Shown here piece after piece: positions 1-8,791 of a DNA stretch of 43,250 nt. The stretch lies in the NCBI RefSeq assembly GCF_003576475.1, contig NZ_QWGR01000025.1:1-43250 (forward strand), read 5' to 3'. How positions within the stretch are numbered: position 1 is the stretch's first letter; every line of letters starts with the position of its first letter. Position numbers and translations under genes: made by a program. Source of the DNA: Maribellus luteus. Its GTDB lineage: Bacteria; Bacteroidota; Bacteroidia; Bacteroidales; Prolixibacteraceae. The notes beneath the pieces were generated by a model, which worked only from the letters and a program-made list of their open reading frames with translations, was not told where the DNA came from and made no database searches.

Positions 1-79
1 CACAGTACATAATAACCTTACTCCACTCTTTCGTTCTTTCAGTTAATTATTAGAAGATAAGAAAATGTAAACTTAGGCA

Positions 80-201
80 GTACATATTGCAGGGCGGGGT
101 TCGGTGGTACGCCAACTGCGTCCCGAGTACTCGGGATCGCATCGCAGTTCCGTGTCCTTCGGACAGGAACGCTCTCCGAAATCCGCCCCGACAACATGTA
201 C
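80..201. repeat. Long imperfect cruciform element with nested hairpins
   Basis: The outer arms gtacat (80-85) and atgtac (196-201) are complementary. Next, gggcgg (92-97) pairs with ccgccc (183-188) and ttcgg (100-104) pairs with ccgaa (176-180). Inside lie a perfect 16-bp palindrome, tcccgagtactcggga (121-136), and a hairpin made of gttcc/tgtcc and ggaca/ggaac (about 147-170). The whole can fold as a branched single-strand structure. It sits upstream of a small lipoprotein gene. Such elements are common between small accessory genes in Bacteroidota. No function is shown; folding as a recombination site or a REP/MITE-like element is possible. Confidence 0.6.
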
Positions 202-251
202 CAACCGTTAGCACCAATTTTAAATTGCACAATTATCATGGAATCACTCCG

Positions 252-348
252 CTCGCGCCGATTTGCAATCGGTGTGCAATCCAAATGGATTGAAAATAAC
301 AGTATCAGCCTTTGGCTGAGGCACGGATTGAAAATCCGCGCCAGCGAG
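252..348. repeat. REP-like cluster of four consecutive hairpins in an outer stem
   Basis: Outer arms ctcgc (252-256) and gcgag (344-348) enclose four short perfect hairpins: ccgatt/aatcgg (258-272, loop tgc), aatcc/ggatt (278-291, loop aaat), tcagcc/ggctga (305-319, loop ttt) and cggatt/aatccg (324-338, loop gaa). The gtgcaat and cagcgagg words recur next to the transposase remnant near 13080-13100, which suggests a REP family mobilised by a RAYT-type transposase. That link is inference; the hairpins are directly visible. Confidence 0.65.
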
Positions 349-434
349 GACTTAAATAAGCATGCATTAATAGAGTGTATGTTACACCGTGAAATGCACA
401 AACGTTATGGGCATAATATTGAAAAAGCCTTGAT

Positions 435-809
435 ATGAAAAAAATATTATTCGGAATTGTAATTCTAATCTCGAATTCTTGTCATTTACTTGGACCAGGA
501 GACGGAATTAAATTCACGGTTAAAAACAATTCTGACTTTCCGGTTGACAATGTAAGATTTACAACATCTGAAAATCTTGCCGAATTTAAGTTTGACAACA
601 TCAAACCAAATCAAAGTGTGTCTGATTTTTTATCTATGAAAGAAAATAAAAGTGATGGAAGTTACGTGTTGGAATTTACTCGCATGAATGGGAAAAGGGA
701 ATCAAAAGGATATGGATATTATACGAATGGCGGAGCTCTTGACAGTTGGATTGAGTTTGAAATTAAAAATGATACTATAATTTCGAAATATAGCGGAATG
801 AAACATTAA
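435..809 (+). CDS. Small putative lipoprotein, unknown function
   Basis: This 124-residue protein starts with a charged, hydrophobic leader (residues 1-15) followed by Cys16 in the context ISNSC, which is a plausible but not ideal lipobox. The rest is a hydrophilic domain, probably beta-rich, without a motif I recognise. It would be exported and possibly lipid-anchored. The gene is short, AT-rich and bracketed by palindromic elements: a similar 16-bp word lies before it (191-206) and just after it (822-837). This gives it the look of a mobile or exchangeable accessory gene. I do not recognise a family and assign no function. Confidence 0.6.
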   Translation: MKKILFGIVILISNSCHLLGPGDGIKFTVKNNSDFPVDNVRFTTSENLAEFKFDNIKPNQSVSDFLSMKENKSDGSYVLEFTRMNGKRESKGYGYYTNGGALDSWIEFEIKNDTIISKYSGMKH

Positions 810-821
810 AAAATACTCTGC

Positions 822-851
822 ACAACATATACCATCCACTGGCGGTGCCAG
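822..851. repeat. Second copy of the acaacat-type word with a hairpin
   Basis: acaacatataccatcc (822-837) matches acaacatgtaccaacc (191-206) at 14 of 16 positions. It is followed by the hairpin ctggc-ggt-gccag (839-851). Together the two copies bracket the small lipoprotein gene, and the DUF2867 gene starts 25 bp later. Confidence 0.5.
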
Positions 852-875
852 CAAAAACAAACCCGTAAAAAACAA

Positions 876-1430
876 ATGATAGAGAAACAAAACAAAATTC
901 CCGACAATTCAATTCTGAAGAATGACGAGAAATCATTCCACTATGTGGATAGCTTTCAAAGTCAAGACGCAACTATCCGACCGGATAATGATGTAATCAG
1001 TATCGGAAAGTTATTCTTAACCAGTGGTCCCGGGTGGGCTGACCGTTTAATGTCGATCAGGGACAAAGCAGTTGGCGTGGTTGGATTGAAAACCGCAGGA
1101 CAACTGACTTCGGAAGCAAAGAATCCTGATAATTTTAAATTCCAGGTGGGAGAACAACTCGGCATTTTTAAACTGTACGCAAAAACCGGGAATGAACTTG
1201 TGTTGGGCGACGACGACAAACACCTTAGCTTCAGAGTTTCATTATTACTCGACGGCAAAAAGAAAATAATGATAACAACGGCGGTTGAATACAAAAATGT
1301 TTTTGGGAGAATTTACTTTTTGCCCGTTAAGCCCATTCATCAGCTTATAGTAAAAGGGACATTGCGGGAAATTATCAGAAAATTGGAAAACGAAACCGCC
1401 GAAAACCTGCAAACAACGAACCACCGTTGA
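876..1430 (+). CDS. DUF2867 domain-containing protein
   Basis: This 184-residue cytosolic protein has no signal peptide. The central part (about residues 45-165) matches my recollection of the DUF2867 family: a GPGWADRLMSIRD segment, then VVGLKTA, and a later VEYKNVFGRIYFLPVKPIH segment. DUF2867 proteins are found alone or fused to short-chain dehydrogenases, and their biochemical role is not established. The next gene starts 12 bp after its stop, so the two are probably co-transcribed. Nothing in the sequence shows a catalytic site. Confidence 0.7.
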   Translation: MIEKQNKIPDNSILKNDEKSFHYVDSFQSQDATIRPDNDVISIGKLFLTSGPGWADRLMSIRDKAVGVVGLKTAGQLTSEAKNPDNFKFQVGEQLGIFKLYAKTGNELVLGDDDKHLSFRVSLLLDGKKKIMITTAVEYKNVFGRIYFLPVKPIHQLIVKGTLREIIRKLENETAENLQTTNHR

Positions 1431-1442
1431 AATCACGAAAAA

Positions 1443-2009
1443 ATGAATGAAGTGACAACTAAATATTTTGTTGACAGAAAAGATTGGAGAAAATGGCTCG
1501 AAACGAACTTTGAAACCGAGGATGATATTTGGTTGGAATATCCATTAAAGAAGACCGGACGAAAACGCATCCTGTACAACGACGCCGTTGAAGAAGCGTT
1601 GTGTTTTGGGTGGATCGACAGCACTGTTAAGTCACTAAACGAAGAAAGCTCAATTCAAAGGTTTTGTAAACGACGAAAGAACTCGTCGATCTCGCAACCA
1701 AACATTGAACGCCTAAAATGGCTCTTTGAAAACGGATTGATTCACGACTCAATTCGAAACGAGGTTGTAAAAACAATTCAACGAGAATTCATTTTTCCCG
1801 AAGACATAATAACCCGGTTAAAATCGGAGAAAGCTGTTTGGGAAAACTATCAAAACTTTTCAGAACCTTACAAACGGATCAGAATTGCATACATTGATAG
1901 TGCACGGAAAAGACCCGAGGAATTTGACAAACGCCTGAGCAATTTTATAGCCAAAACCAAAGAAAACAAAATAATAAAAGGATTTGGCGGAATTGAGAAA
2001 TACTATTAA
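1443..2009 (+). CDS. YdeI/OmpD-associated family protein
   Basis: This 188-residue soluble protein has the pattern of the YdeI/OmpD-associated family. It shows an N-terminal DRKDWRKWLETNF helix, then a block with IWLEYPLKKTGRKRI, then EEALCFGWIDST, and a basic segment RFCKRRKNSSIS followed by helices with NIERLKWLFENGLI. Family members in other bacteria have been linked to stress and bacteriocin tolerance, but no enzymatic activity can be inferred here. It lies 12 bp downstream of the DUF2867 gene, probably in one transcript. Length is usual for the family. Confidence 0.75.
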   Translation: MNEVTTKYFVDRKDWRKWLETNFETEDDIWLEYPLKKTGRKRILYNDAVEEALCFGWIDSTVKSLNEESSIQRFCKRRKNSSISQPNIERLKWLFENGLIHDSIRNEVVKTIQREFIFPEDIITRLKSEKAVWENYQNFSEPYKRIRIAYIDSARKRPEEFDKRLSNFIAKTKENKIIKGFGGIEKYY

Positions 2010-2292
2010 TGCGAGAATAGCTAAGAGCTACGAGCCACTAGCCGCAAGCTATTGGTTATTCGGTATTCAATCTATCAATCAATGCGAGAATGCAGAAATG
2101 CTTTAATGCGTAAATAAGCTGCAATCTGCAAGCCATTAACCACAAGCTTCAAGTCATTGGTCACTGGTCATTGATTGGTTAAATTCAATCCCTCAGCCCA
2201 TCAGTCCTTCAATCCCTGAATACTGAGACTGAGACTGAACACTGCGACTGTTCTCTGAACTCTGAACACTAAACTCTGAACTTTGCTACTCC
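2010..2292. repeat. Non-coding spacer of word-like degenerate repeats
   Basis: No gene is seen between the two stop codons. The right half is made of variants of a short word: ctgagactgagactgaacac, then ctctgaactctgaacac, then aaactctgaac (about 2222-2282). The left half holds loosely repeated caagc/cattggtca words. Other gene spacers in this window (15228-15340, 16847-16956, 18358-18448) have the same character with different words. Confidence 0.6.
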
Positions 2293-4200
2293 TCACCTCT
2301 CCCCTTTCCACTCAAGCAAACCATCCACACGGGAAATAACTTTCCGGTTATCAATGTACCAGCGAAGCACCTCGCGCATTTTTTCGGGTTTCCCCTCCAG
2401 GCGAAAGATCAGGTCATCGAGTCTGCACGGCGATTCAAGTATTTTGGCAATCTTTTTACCGATGGCTTTGAACTCAAAAGCAGAGATTTCCATTTGTTTC
2501 ATCGCTTTGCACACATCGCAAATTCCGCAAGGCGCCGCATCGTCTTCCCCAAAATAATCCAGCAGAATCTGGCTCCGGCACTCCGACGAGCTCCCTGCAT
2601 AATGCAACACTGAGTCAATGCGTCCGGCATACTCTTTTTTTCGTATGTCGTAATTCTCTTTCGAAATTTTCAGGCGGTCAATCGTCACCCTTTCCTTGCT
2701 GAAATAAACAAACGGCGTCTGGCTACGGGGCACATAATCGATCACATTCGATTTCCGCAGATGTTTCAGGTAATTATAAACACTCTCCCGGTCGATTCCG
2801 GCGCGTTTGGCCAGCAATTCTTCATCGATCGACACATAGCCGGTAAACAAACCGGTGTACGAACGAAGCAGCAATTTTATAAAATCGTCGAAAACCGAGT
2901 TCGCCACCTGGTATTTATACAATTCGTCGCGCGAAATCACAAACGATACCCGCGAAGGATTGTCCACTTCTTCAGTAAATTCGAGATAACCTTCGCGCTG
3001 CAATATTTTCAGGCTGCTGTACACCATGGCCTGCTGAAATTTGTAGGCCTGCGCGAAAGCCTGCAAGCCAAACTCGTAAGTCATTCCCTTTCCGTAGCCC
3101 ACCGCCACCTGAAAATAATTACAAAGCGCATCGTAAATACGCTTGATATTGGGAATTTCGGGGAAAGCCGTTGAAACATGCTTTTTTAGTTTTGTCCGGT
3201 CGGCATTGTTGTAAAGCAGCACTGCTGCCGACTTTTTGCCATCCCGGCCCGCACGCCCGGCTTCCTGGTAATAGGCTTCCAGCGAATCAGGTGCATCAAT
3301 GTGGATCACAAAACGCACGTCGGGTTTGTCGATCCCCATCCCAAAAGCATTGGTGGCCACAATCACTCGCGTCTCACCTTTCAGCCAGGCATCCTGTCGC
3401 GAACTGCGCACCAGGTTGCTTAGTCCGGCATGGTAGTAACTGGCCGATATTCTTTCTTTTTTCAGAAAATCGGCCACTTCGCGGGTCGCCTTTCGGTTGC
3501 GCACATAAATCACCCCCGAGCCGTTTACTTTCTGAAGCGTTCTTAATAAGTAGCCGTTTTTATCTTCCACCTGTCGTACGAGGTAAGCCAGGTTCTCCCG
3601 CTCAAACGACATTTTTTGCAGGTTCTTTTCAGCAAATCCCAGCTTTTCCTGAATATCATCGGCCACCCGCGGAGTGGCGGTAGCAGTTAAAGCCAGCACC
3701 GGCACATCCTTCAAGGTTTTTCTGACCTCCACAATATTCAGGTAACTCGGTCTGAAATCGTAGCCCCACTGCGAAATACAATGCGCCTCGTCAACAGCCA
3801 GCAGGTTGATGTTCATTTGCTCCAGCCGCTCCAGAAAACGTTCGGAGTTCAACCTTTCGGGCGAAACATACAGAAACTTGTAATCGCCCCACACCGCACT
3901 GTCGAAGGTAAGTTTGATCTCCCTTTTCGACAGGCCGCTGTGAATGGCCAACGCTTTAATGCCTTTGCGGTTCAGGCTCTCCACCTGGTCTTTCATCAGT
4001 GCAATCAAAGGCGTTACCACCAAACACATCCCCGGCTTCGACAACGAAAACACCTGGAAAGTCACCGACTTACCCCCGCCGGTAGGCATCAGTCCAAGCG
4101 TATCTTTTCCGCTGGCCACCGACTCAATAATCTCAAGCTGCAAGGGCCTGAAATCGGGGTAACCCCAGTATTTGGTCAATATTTGATGGTATGTACTCAT
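2293..4200 (-). CDS. recQ: ATP-dependent DNA helicase RecQ (short form, no HRDC)
   Basis: This 635-residue superfamily 2 helicase unwinds DNA 3'-5' in recombination and repair. Visible motifs are the Q-like FRPLQLEII segment, Walker A TGGGKS (residues 40-45), DEAH (137-140) in the RecQ-specific context DEAHCISQWGYDFRPSY, TATATPRV, and motif VI with QEAGRAGRDG. A RecQ zinc-binding region with a Cys followed by PCGICDVC lies near residues 545-575, followed by a winged-helix part. After it only a short helical tail remains, so the HRDC domain of E. coli RecQ is absent. It is divergent from guaB, with 306 bp between the two starts. Confidence 0.93.
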   Translation of the reverse strand: MSTYHQILTKYWGYPDFRPLQLEIIESVASGKDTLGLMPTGGGKSVTFQVFSLSKPGMCLVVTPLIALMKDQVESLNRKGIKALAIHSGLSKREIKLTFDSAVWGDYKFLYVSPERLNSERFLERLEQMNINLLAVDEAHCISQWGYDFRPSYLNIVEVRKTLKDVPVLALTATATPRVADDIQEKLGFAEKNLQKMSFERENLAYLVRQVEDKNGYLLRTLQKVNGSGVIYVRNRKATREVADFLKKERISASYYHAGLSNLVRSSRQDAWLKGETRVIVATNAFGMGIDKPDVRFVIHIDAPDSLEAYYQEAGRAGRDGKKSAAVLLYNNADRTKLKKHVSTAFPEIPNIKRIYDALCNYFQVAVGYGKGMTYEFGLQAFAQAYKFQQAMVYSSLKILQREGYLEFTEEVDNPSRVSFVISRDELYKYQVANSVFDDFIKLLLRSYTGLFTGYVSIDEELLAKRAGIDRESVYNYLKHLRKSNVIDYVPRSQTPFVYFSKERVTIDRLKISKENYDIRKKEYAGRIDSVLHYAGSSSECRSQILLDYFGEDDAAPCGICDVCKAMKQMEISAFEFKAIGKKIAKILESPCRLDDLIFRLEGKPEKMREVLRWYIDNRKVISRVDGLLEWKGER

Positions 4201-4467
4201 TCAATAGTGGGCAAAATCATTTTTCAGTTAACGCATCCAGGCGAAATCTCTTGTCTGTTTTATGCGATTTAATTTTTTCTTTACGTACGAATATCACACT
4301 CAAAGTATGCATGTCCTTTAGCGGGCAGATGATCTTTCTGAATCGGCGTAAGCCAATTGCCATGCTCATTTCATACAAATTAAGAAATCATTTCAGGTAT
4401 TAACAATTTTTATTGTTCAAAATAATTCCACGATAAAATTAAGTGCCAGCAGTCTGCTATTTTTTTG

Positions 4468-4475
4468 TAGTTTTG
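4468..4475 (+). promoter_or_regulatory. Probable guaB promoter, -7 box TAnnTTTG
   Basis: tagttttg fits the Bacteroidota -7 consensus TAnnTTTG exactly and lies 31 bp before the guaB start. No good TTTG -33 box is seen about 20 bp upstream. The rest of the 306-bp recQ-guaB gap (4201-4506) is AT-rich, and I see no gene or RNA in it. Confidence 0.5.
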
Positions 4476-4506
4476 CGCATTAAAATAATTCATAAAAAAG
4501 ATTGCC

Positions 4507-5982
4507 ATGTCGTTTATTGAAGACAAAATCCAATTTGAAGGACTCACCTTCGACGATGTTCTTTTACTTCCCGCTTACTCGGAACTTTTACCACGGGAAG
4601 TTGATCTCACCTCGCACTTCACACGTAATATCAGAATCAATACGCCCATTTTGTCGGCTGCTATGGATACAGTTACCGAACACAAGATGGCGATTGCGAT
4701 TGCCCGTGAAGGCGGAATTGGAGTGATTCACAAAAACATGGGAATTGAGGAGCAGGCGCACCAGGTAATGACGGTTAAACGCGCCGAAAACGGGATGATC
4801 TATGACCCGATTACCATTACCGCCGAAAAAAAGGTAAAAGATGCGCTCGACCTGATGGCCAAATACAAAATCGGAGGTATTCCGGTTGTGGACGGCCATG
4901 GCTACCTGGTAGGAATTGTTACCAACCGCGACCTTCGTTTCGAAAAAAACATGGGCCGTCCGATCTCGGAAGTGATGACCAAAGACAACCTGGTTTCCAC
5001 CACCGACTCCACTCACCTCGAAAAAGCAGCAGACATTCTGCAACAATACAAAATTGAGAAGCTGCCCGTAGTGGACAAAAACAACAAGCTGATCGGGCTG
5101 GTAACTTACAAAGACATCACCAAAGCCAAAGACAAACCACTGGCATGCAAAGACGAAAAAGGCCGTTTGCGTGTGGCTGCCGGAGTTGGAATTGCCGGTG
5201 ACACCCTGGATCGCGTAGATGCGCTGATCAAAGCCCAGGTGGATGCCTTGGTGATCGACACCGCACACGGACATTCAAAAGGTGTGCTTGAAATGCTGAA
5301 AAGAATAAAAGCCAAATACCCCGAGAAAGACATTGTTGCCGGAAACATTGGTACTGCCGAAGCTGCCATTGCATTGGTGAAAGCCGGCGCCGACGCGGTA
5401 AAAGTGGGCATCGGTCCCGGATCGATCTGTACCACCCGTGTAATTGCCGGTGTTGGTATTCCGCAACTTTCAGCCATTTACAATGTATCAAAAGCCATCA
5501 AAGGCTCGGGTGTGCCGATTATTGGTGACGGTGGTATCCGTTACTCGGGCGACATTGTAAAAGGATTGGCAGCCGGTGCCGATTCAATCATGGCCGGTGG
5601 CTTGTTTGCCGGGGTGGAAGAATCTCCGGGCGAAACCATTCTTTACCAGGGAAGAAAATTCAAATCTTACCGCGGAATGGGTTCGGTGGAAGCCATGCAA
5701 CAAGGCTCGAAAGACCGCTATTTCCAGGACATGGAAGAAGACATCAAAAAGCTGGTGCCGGAAGGTATTGCCGCCCGCGTTCCGTTTAAAGGTTCGCTGT
5801 ACGAAGTTCTTTACCAGTTACTTGGTGGTTTGCGTGCCGGTATGGGTTATTGCGGTGCTCAAAACATTAAAGCATTGCAGGAAGCACGATTCACCCGCAT
5901 CTCCAATGCAGGTGTTGCAGAAAGTCACCCGCACGATGTGAGCATTACGCGTGAAGCACCGAACTACAGCAGCCGTTCGTAA
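4507..5982 (+). CDS. guaB: Inosine-5'-monophosphate dehydrogenase
   Basis: This 491-residue enzyme oxidises IMP to XMP with NAD, the committed step of GMP synthesis in the cytosol. The TIM-barrel start ([14 protein letters not shown]), two CBS domains (about residues 95-210), the IDTAHGHS segment and the catalytic loop GPGSICTTR with Cys308 are all present. [10 protein letters not shown] and GYCGAQNI near the end match the phosphate- and substrate-binding parts. Length is normal for bacterial GuaB. The start follows a TAnnTTTG promoter by 31 bp. The chaperone genes downstream run on the same strand after a 54-bp gap. Confidence 0.97.
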   Translation: MSFIEDKIQFEGLTFDDVLLLPAYSELLPREVDLTSHFTRNIRINTPILSAAMDTVTEHKMAIAIAREGGIGVIHKNMGIEEQAHQVMTVKRAENGMIYDPITITAEKKVKDALDLMAKYKIGGIPVVDGHGYLVGIVTNRDLRFEKNMGRPISEVMTKDNLVSTTDSTHLEKAADILQQYKIEKLPVVDKNNKLIGLVTYKDITKAKDKPLACKDEKGRLRVAAGVGIAGDTLDRVDALIKAQVDALVIDTAHGHSKGVLEMLKRIKAKYPEKDIVAGNIGTAEAAIALVKAGADAVKVGIGPGSICTTRVIAGVGIPQLSAIYNVSKAIKGSGVPIIGDGGIRYSGDIVKGLAAGADSIMAGGLFAGVEESPGETILYQGRKFKSYRGMGSVEAMQQGSKDRYFQDMEEDIKKLVPEGIAARVPFKGSLYEVLYQLLGGLRAGMGYCGAQNIKALQEARFTRISNAGVAESHPHDVSITREAPNYSSRS

Positions 5983-5995
5983 GAGCGCTGCTGTA
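5965..5995 (+). other. Stem-loop enclosing the guaB stop codon
   Basis: tacagcagc (5965-5973) and gctgctgta (5987-5995) form a perfect 9-bp stem with a 13-nt loop containing the TAA stop at 5980-5982. No T tract follows, so it is a weak terminator at best. It may instead be a processing or stability element between guaB and the chaperone genes. Confidence 0.45.
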
Positions 5996-6036
5996 AATAT
6001 ATACCTGGCAGTTTGTACCGCTTAAACCTTGAATAA

Positions 6037-7932
6037 ATGTATCGGGTCATTTTTTCATGCTTTTTAATTTTGAGTGCCGCATTTCATTTGCGGGCACAAG
6101 ATGATCAACCCCTGCTGACCATCGACGGAAAACCGGTTAGCAAGGCTGAATTCGAATACATTTATCAAAAAAACAATACCAACGTTTACGCTGATTCCGA
6201 AAAAAAAACACCGGAAGAGTACCTGCCTTTGTTCATCGACTTTAAACTGAAAGTGACCGAAGCCGAAAGGCTGAAGATGGATACCAGCCGGGCGTTTATC
6301 AACGAGCTGGCAGGTTACCGGAATGAGATTGCTGCGCACTACCTTACCGATATCAATTTTGAAGACAAACTGGTACACGAGATGTACCGCAGAATGACAC
6401 AGGAGGTAGATGCCAGTCACATCTTGTTAAACGTGGCCGAAAGTGCCTCGCCGGAGCAGGAGCAAAAGGTGCTGGAAAAAATCAACTCGGTTCGCCGGGA
6501 AATTCTCAACGGAAAAGATTTCGGAGAAGCGGCTGTTGAATATTCCGAAGATCCTTCGGCCAAAGACAACAAAGGCCACCTGGGCTACTTCTCGGCTTTT
6601 ACCATGGTTTATCCGTTTGAAAATGCAGCCTACACAACACCTGTGGGTGAAATATCGGAACCGGTTCGGAGTCAGTTTGGGTTTCACCTTGTGAAAGTCA
6701 ACGACATCCGCCCCAACAAGGGAGAAATTTTGGTGGCGCACATCATGAAAAGCATACCTGCCGATGCCACCGCAGAAAAGAAAAATGCGCTGAAAGCACA
6801 GATCGACTCTATTTACGTTCGGCTAAAAAACGGAGCCGACTTTGCCGAACTGGCCAAAAAAGAATCCAACGACCGTCGTACGGCGGTAAAAGGAGGCGAA
6901 ATGCCCCGTTTTTCAAGAGGACGGATTATTGCGCAATTTGCCAACCCGGCCTTCGAATTAAAAAACAACGGCGATATTTCGGAACCCATCGAAACACCGT
7001 TTGGCTATCACATTATCAAAAAGCTGGACCAATTCCCGGTAGCGTCTTTCGATGAACTCAAAAAGGAAATTGAAACACGCATTTCCCGCGATCCGGAACG
7101 CCGCACTTCCAGCGAAAAAGTTTTTGTGGAAAAGCTGAAAAAGGAATACAATTTTTCGGAGAACCATTCATCGAAACAATTACTGGCAGATAAAAATGTA
7201 GATTCGGAAGATCTGCCGGCCGACCTGGCTCTGTTTTCCATCGACAATAAAAACTACACATCTGCAGATTTCCAAAAGTGGATTTTGGAGAAAAAAATAA
7301 AATCCGGTCTGCTTCTTTCGTTTTACAACGAGTGGGTGAATGCTGAAATCATTGCATGGGAGGATTCAAAACTGGAAGACAAGTACCCCGCTTTCAGGTA
7401 CCTGATTCAGGAATACCACGACGGTATTTTGCTCTTCAATATTTCGCAGGAAAAGATCTGGAACTTTGCCAGTGAAGATTCACTTGGCTTGCAGCAGTTT
7501 TACGGGCAACTGAAAGACAAACAAATGTGGAAAGAGCGCTTCAAAGGCAGCATAATTACCTGTAAAAGCGAGGGAATAAGAGACCAGGCTGATAACCTGC
7601 TGGGTGCCGGCCTGAGCGTGGAAGAAGTGGCCGAACACTTAAATACCAACGGAGAGGTGTTTACCTACGAAACCGGCGCCTGGGAAGAAGGATCAAACCC
7701 GGTAGTAGATTATTATGTGTGGAACGGAAGCGAACCCGAAAATTTTAACAGCCTCACTACGTTTATCAGAGGCGACAAGGTGGGTCCCGAGCCCAAGTTG
7801 CTCGATGAAGCCCGCGGCCTTTATATTTCAGACTACCAGCAATACCTGGAAGAAAAATGGCTAAAGGAACTCAGGGCCAGATACAAAGTAAAAGTGAACC
7901 GGAAAGTATTAAAAACGATTGAAGGTGTTTAA
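6037..7932 (+). CDS. Periplasmic parvulin-type peptidyl-prolyl isomerase with two PPIC domains
   Basis: This 631-residue exported protein has a signal peptide at residues 1-21 ending LRAQ. Two parvulin (PPIC/rotamase) domains follow: about 126-226 (from DASHILLNV to SQFGFHLVKV) and about 231-335 (from VAHIMKSIP to TPFGYHIIKK). The N-terminal part resembles the chaperone region of SurA/PpiD-like proteins. The C-terminal 270 residues are helical and unassigned. It is expected to help outer-membrane proteins fold. It is the first of three related genes; its last 14 bases overlap the TTG start of the next one, which indicates translational coupling. Confidence 0.9.
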   Translation: MYRVIFSCFLILSAAFHLRAQDDQPLLTIDGKPVSKAEFEYIYQKNNTNVYADSEKKTPEEYLPLFIDFKLKVTEAERLKMDTSRAFINELAGYRNEIAAHYLTDINFEDKLVHEMYRRMTQEVDASHILLNVAESASPEQEQKVLEKINSVRREILNGKDFGEAAVEYSEDPSAKDNKGHLGYFSAFTMVYPFENAAYTTPVGEISEPVRSQFGFHLVKVNDIRPNKGEILVAHIMKSIPADATAEKKNALKAQIDSIYVRLKNGADFAELAKKESNDRRTAVKGGEMPRFSRGRIIAQFANPAFELKNNGDISEPIETPFGYHIIKKLDQFPVASFDELKKEIETRISRDPERRTSSEKVFVEKLKKEYNFSENHSSKQLLADKNVDSEDLPADLALFSIDNKNYTSADFQKWILEKKIKSGLLLSFYNEWVNAEIIAWEDSKLEDKYPAFRYLIQEYHDGILLFNISQEKIWNFASEDSLGLQQFYGQLKDKQMWKERFKGSIITCKSEGIRDQADNLLGAGLSVEEVAEHLNTNGEVFTYETGAWEEGSNPVVDYYVWNGSEPENFNSLTTFIRGDKVGPEPKLLDEARGLYISDYQQYLEEKWLKELRARYKVKVNRKVLKTIEGV

Positions 7933-8791
7933 AACAAGCTTGCTATATGGATTGATTTTGGGAGCGTTCGTTTTTATGAATGGCTGCTCGGAAGCGCCCC
8001 GCGAAGAACCGGTGGCACAGGTTGGCGACCGCTTTCTGTACAAATCCGACCTGCTCAAAATATTTCCCGGAAATGCCACCCGCGAAGACAGCATTTTGAT
8101 TGCTACCGACTACATCAACAAGTGGGTGAAACAGGAGTTGATGATCCAAAAAGCCAACGAAAATCTTAGTCCGGGACAAAAAGACGTTACCCGCGAGCTG
8201 GAAGAATACCGCAACTCGCTGATCATTTTCCGCTACAAAAACGAGTTGATGCAGCAACGCATGGACACCGTGGTAACTCCCGCCCAGATTGAACAATATT
8301 ACGAGCAAAACAAAACCACCTTTAATCTCGACCGGAGCATTGTAAAGGGCGTTTACGTGCGCATTCCGCAGGAACTGGCAAACGTTGACGCACTAAAAAC
8401 CATGGTTCAGGATATGACCGACGAAGGGCAAAGCATTTTGCGCGATTACTGCACCCGTTATGCAAAAAACTTTGAGATCGCCACCAACTGGATCGACTTC
8501 AAAGTGCTGAACCGGAACCTGCCTGTTCAGATCGACGACCCCGAGGCTTTTTTGAGGAATAACAGCCTGAAAGAGATGACCGATGAAGATTATTATTATC
8601 TTGTCAGCATTCTCGACTACAAACTAACAAACGATTTGGCTCCCCTCGAATTTGTGGAAAACGATATAAAGAATCTAATTTTGAACCAGCGTAAGATCAA
8701 ATTCCTGCGCGAAGTGGAAACCAATATCTTCAAAGAAGGAGAACGACAAAAGAAATTTAAAATTTATGATACAGCTATCAACAATGAATAA
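7919..8791 (+). CDS. SurA/parvulin-like periplasmic lipoprotein
   Basis: This is a 290-residue protein. The chosen TTG start at 7919 gives an intact leader with a lipobox, FMNGC; it overlaps the preceding gene by 14 bp. The body shows the SurA N-terminal pattern (VAQVGDRFLYKSDLLKIFP, then helices, then VVTPAQIEQYYEQNKTTF). The parvulin domain that should follow is degenerate: the FGYHII-type ending is missing, so isomerase activity is doubtful and a pure chaperone role is more likely. Its position between two bona fide PPIC proteins supports a shared function in outer-membrane protein biogenesis. It overlaps the next gene by 8 bp. Confidence 0.82.
   Translation: MKVFKTSLLYGLILGAFVFMNGCSEAPREEPVAQVGDRFLYKSDLLKIFPGNATREDSILIATDYINKWVKQELMIQKANENLSPGQKDVTRELEEYRNSLIIFRYKNELMQQRMDTVVTPAQIEQYYEQNKTTFNLDRSIVKGVYVRIPQELANVDALKTMVQDMTDEGQSILRDYCTRYAKNFEIATNWIDFKVLNRNLPVQIDDPEAFLRNNSLKEMTDEDYYYLVSILDYKLTNDLAPLEFVENDIKNLILNQRKIKFLREVETNIFKEGERQKKFKIYDTAINNE

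Noticed and set aside
80-348. CRISPR array
   Set aside because: The hairpins differ from each other and have no regular spacers; no cas gene is present.
191-837. Interpretation of the bracketed lipoprotein gene as an integron cassette with attC sites
   Set aside because: No convincing GTTRRRY/RYYYAAC pair was found at the element ends and no integrase is in the window, so only a general cassette-like layout is reported.
3171-3683. 170-codon plus-strand frame opposite recQ
   Set aside because: Composition is Cys/His/Pro-rich shadow; recQ motifs are intact on the other strand.
4588-5274. Long open frame (228 codons) on the minus strand opposite guaB
   Set aside because: Shadow of the guaB coding frame; composition is His/Asn/Phe/Val-biased as expected for an antisense frame, and guaB is certain.
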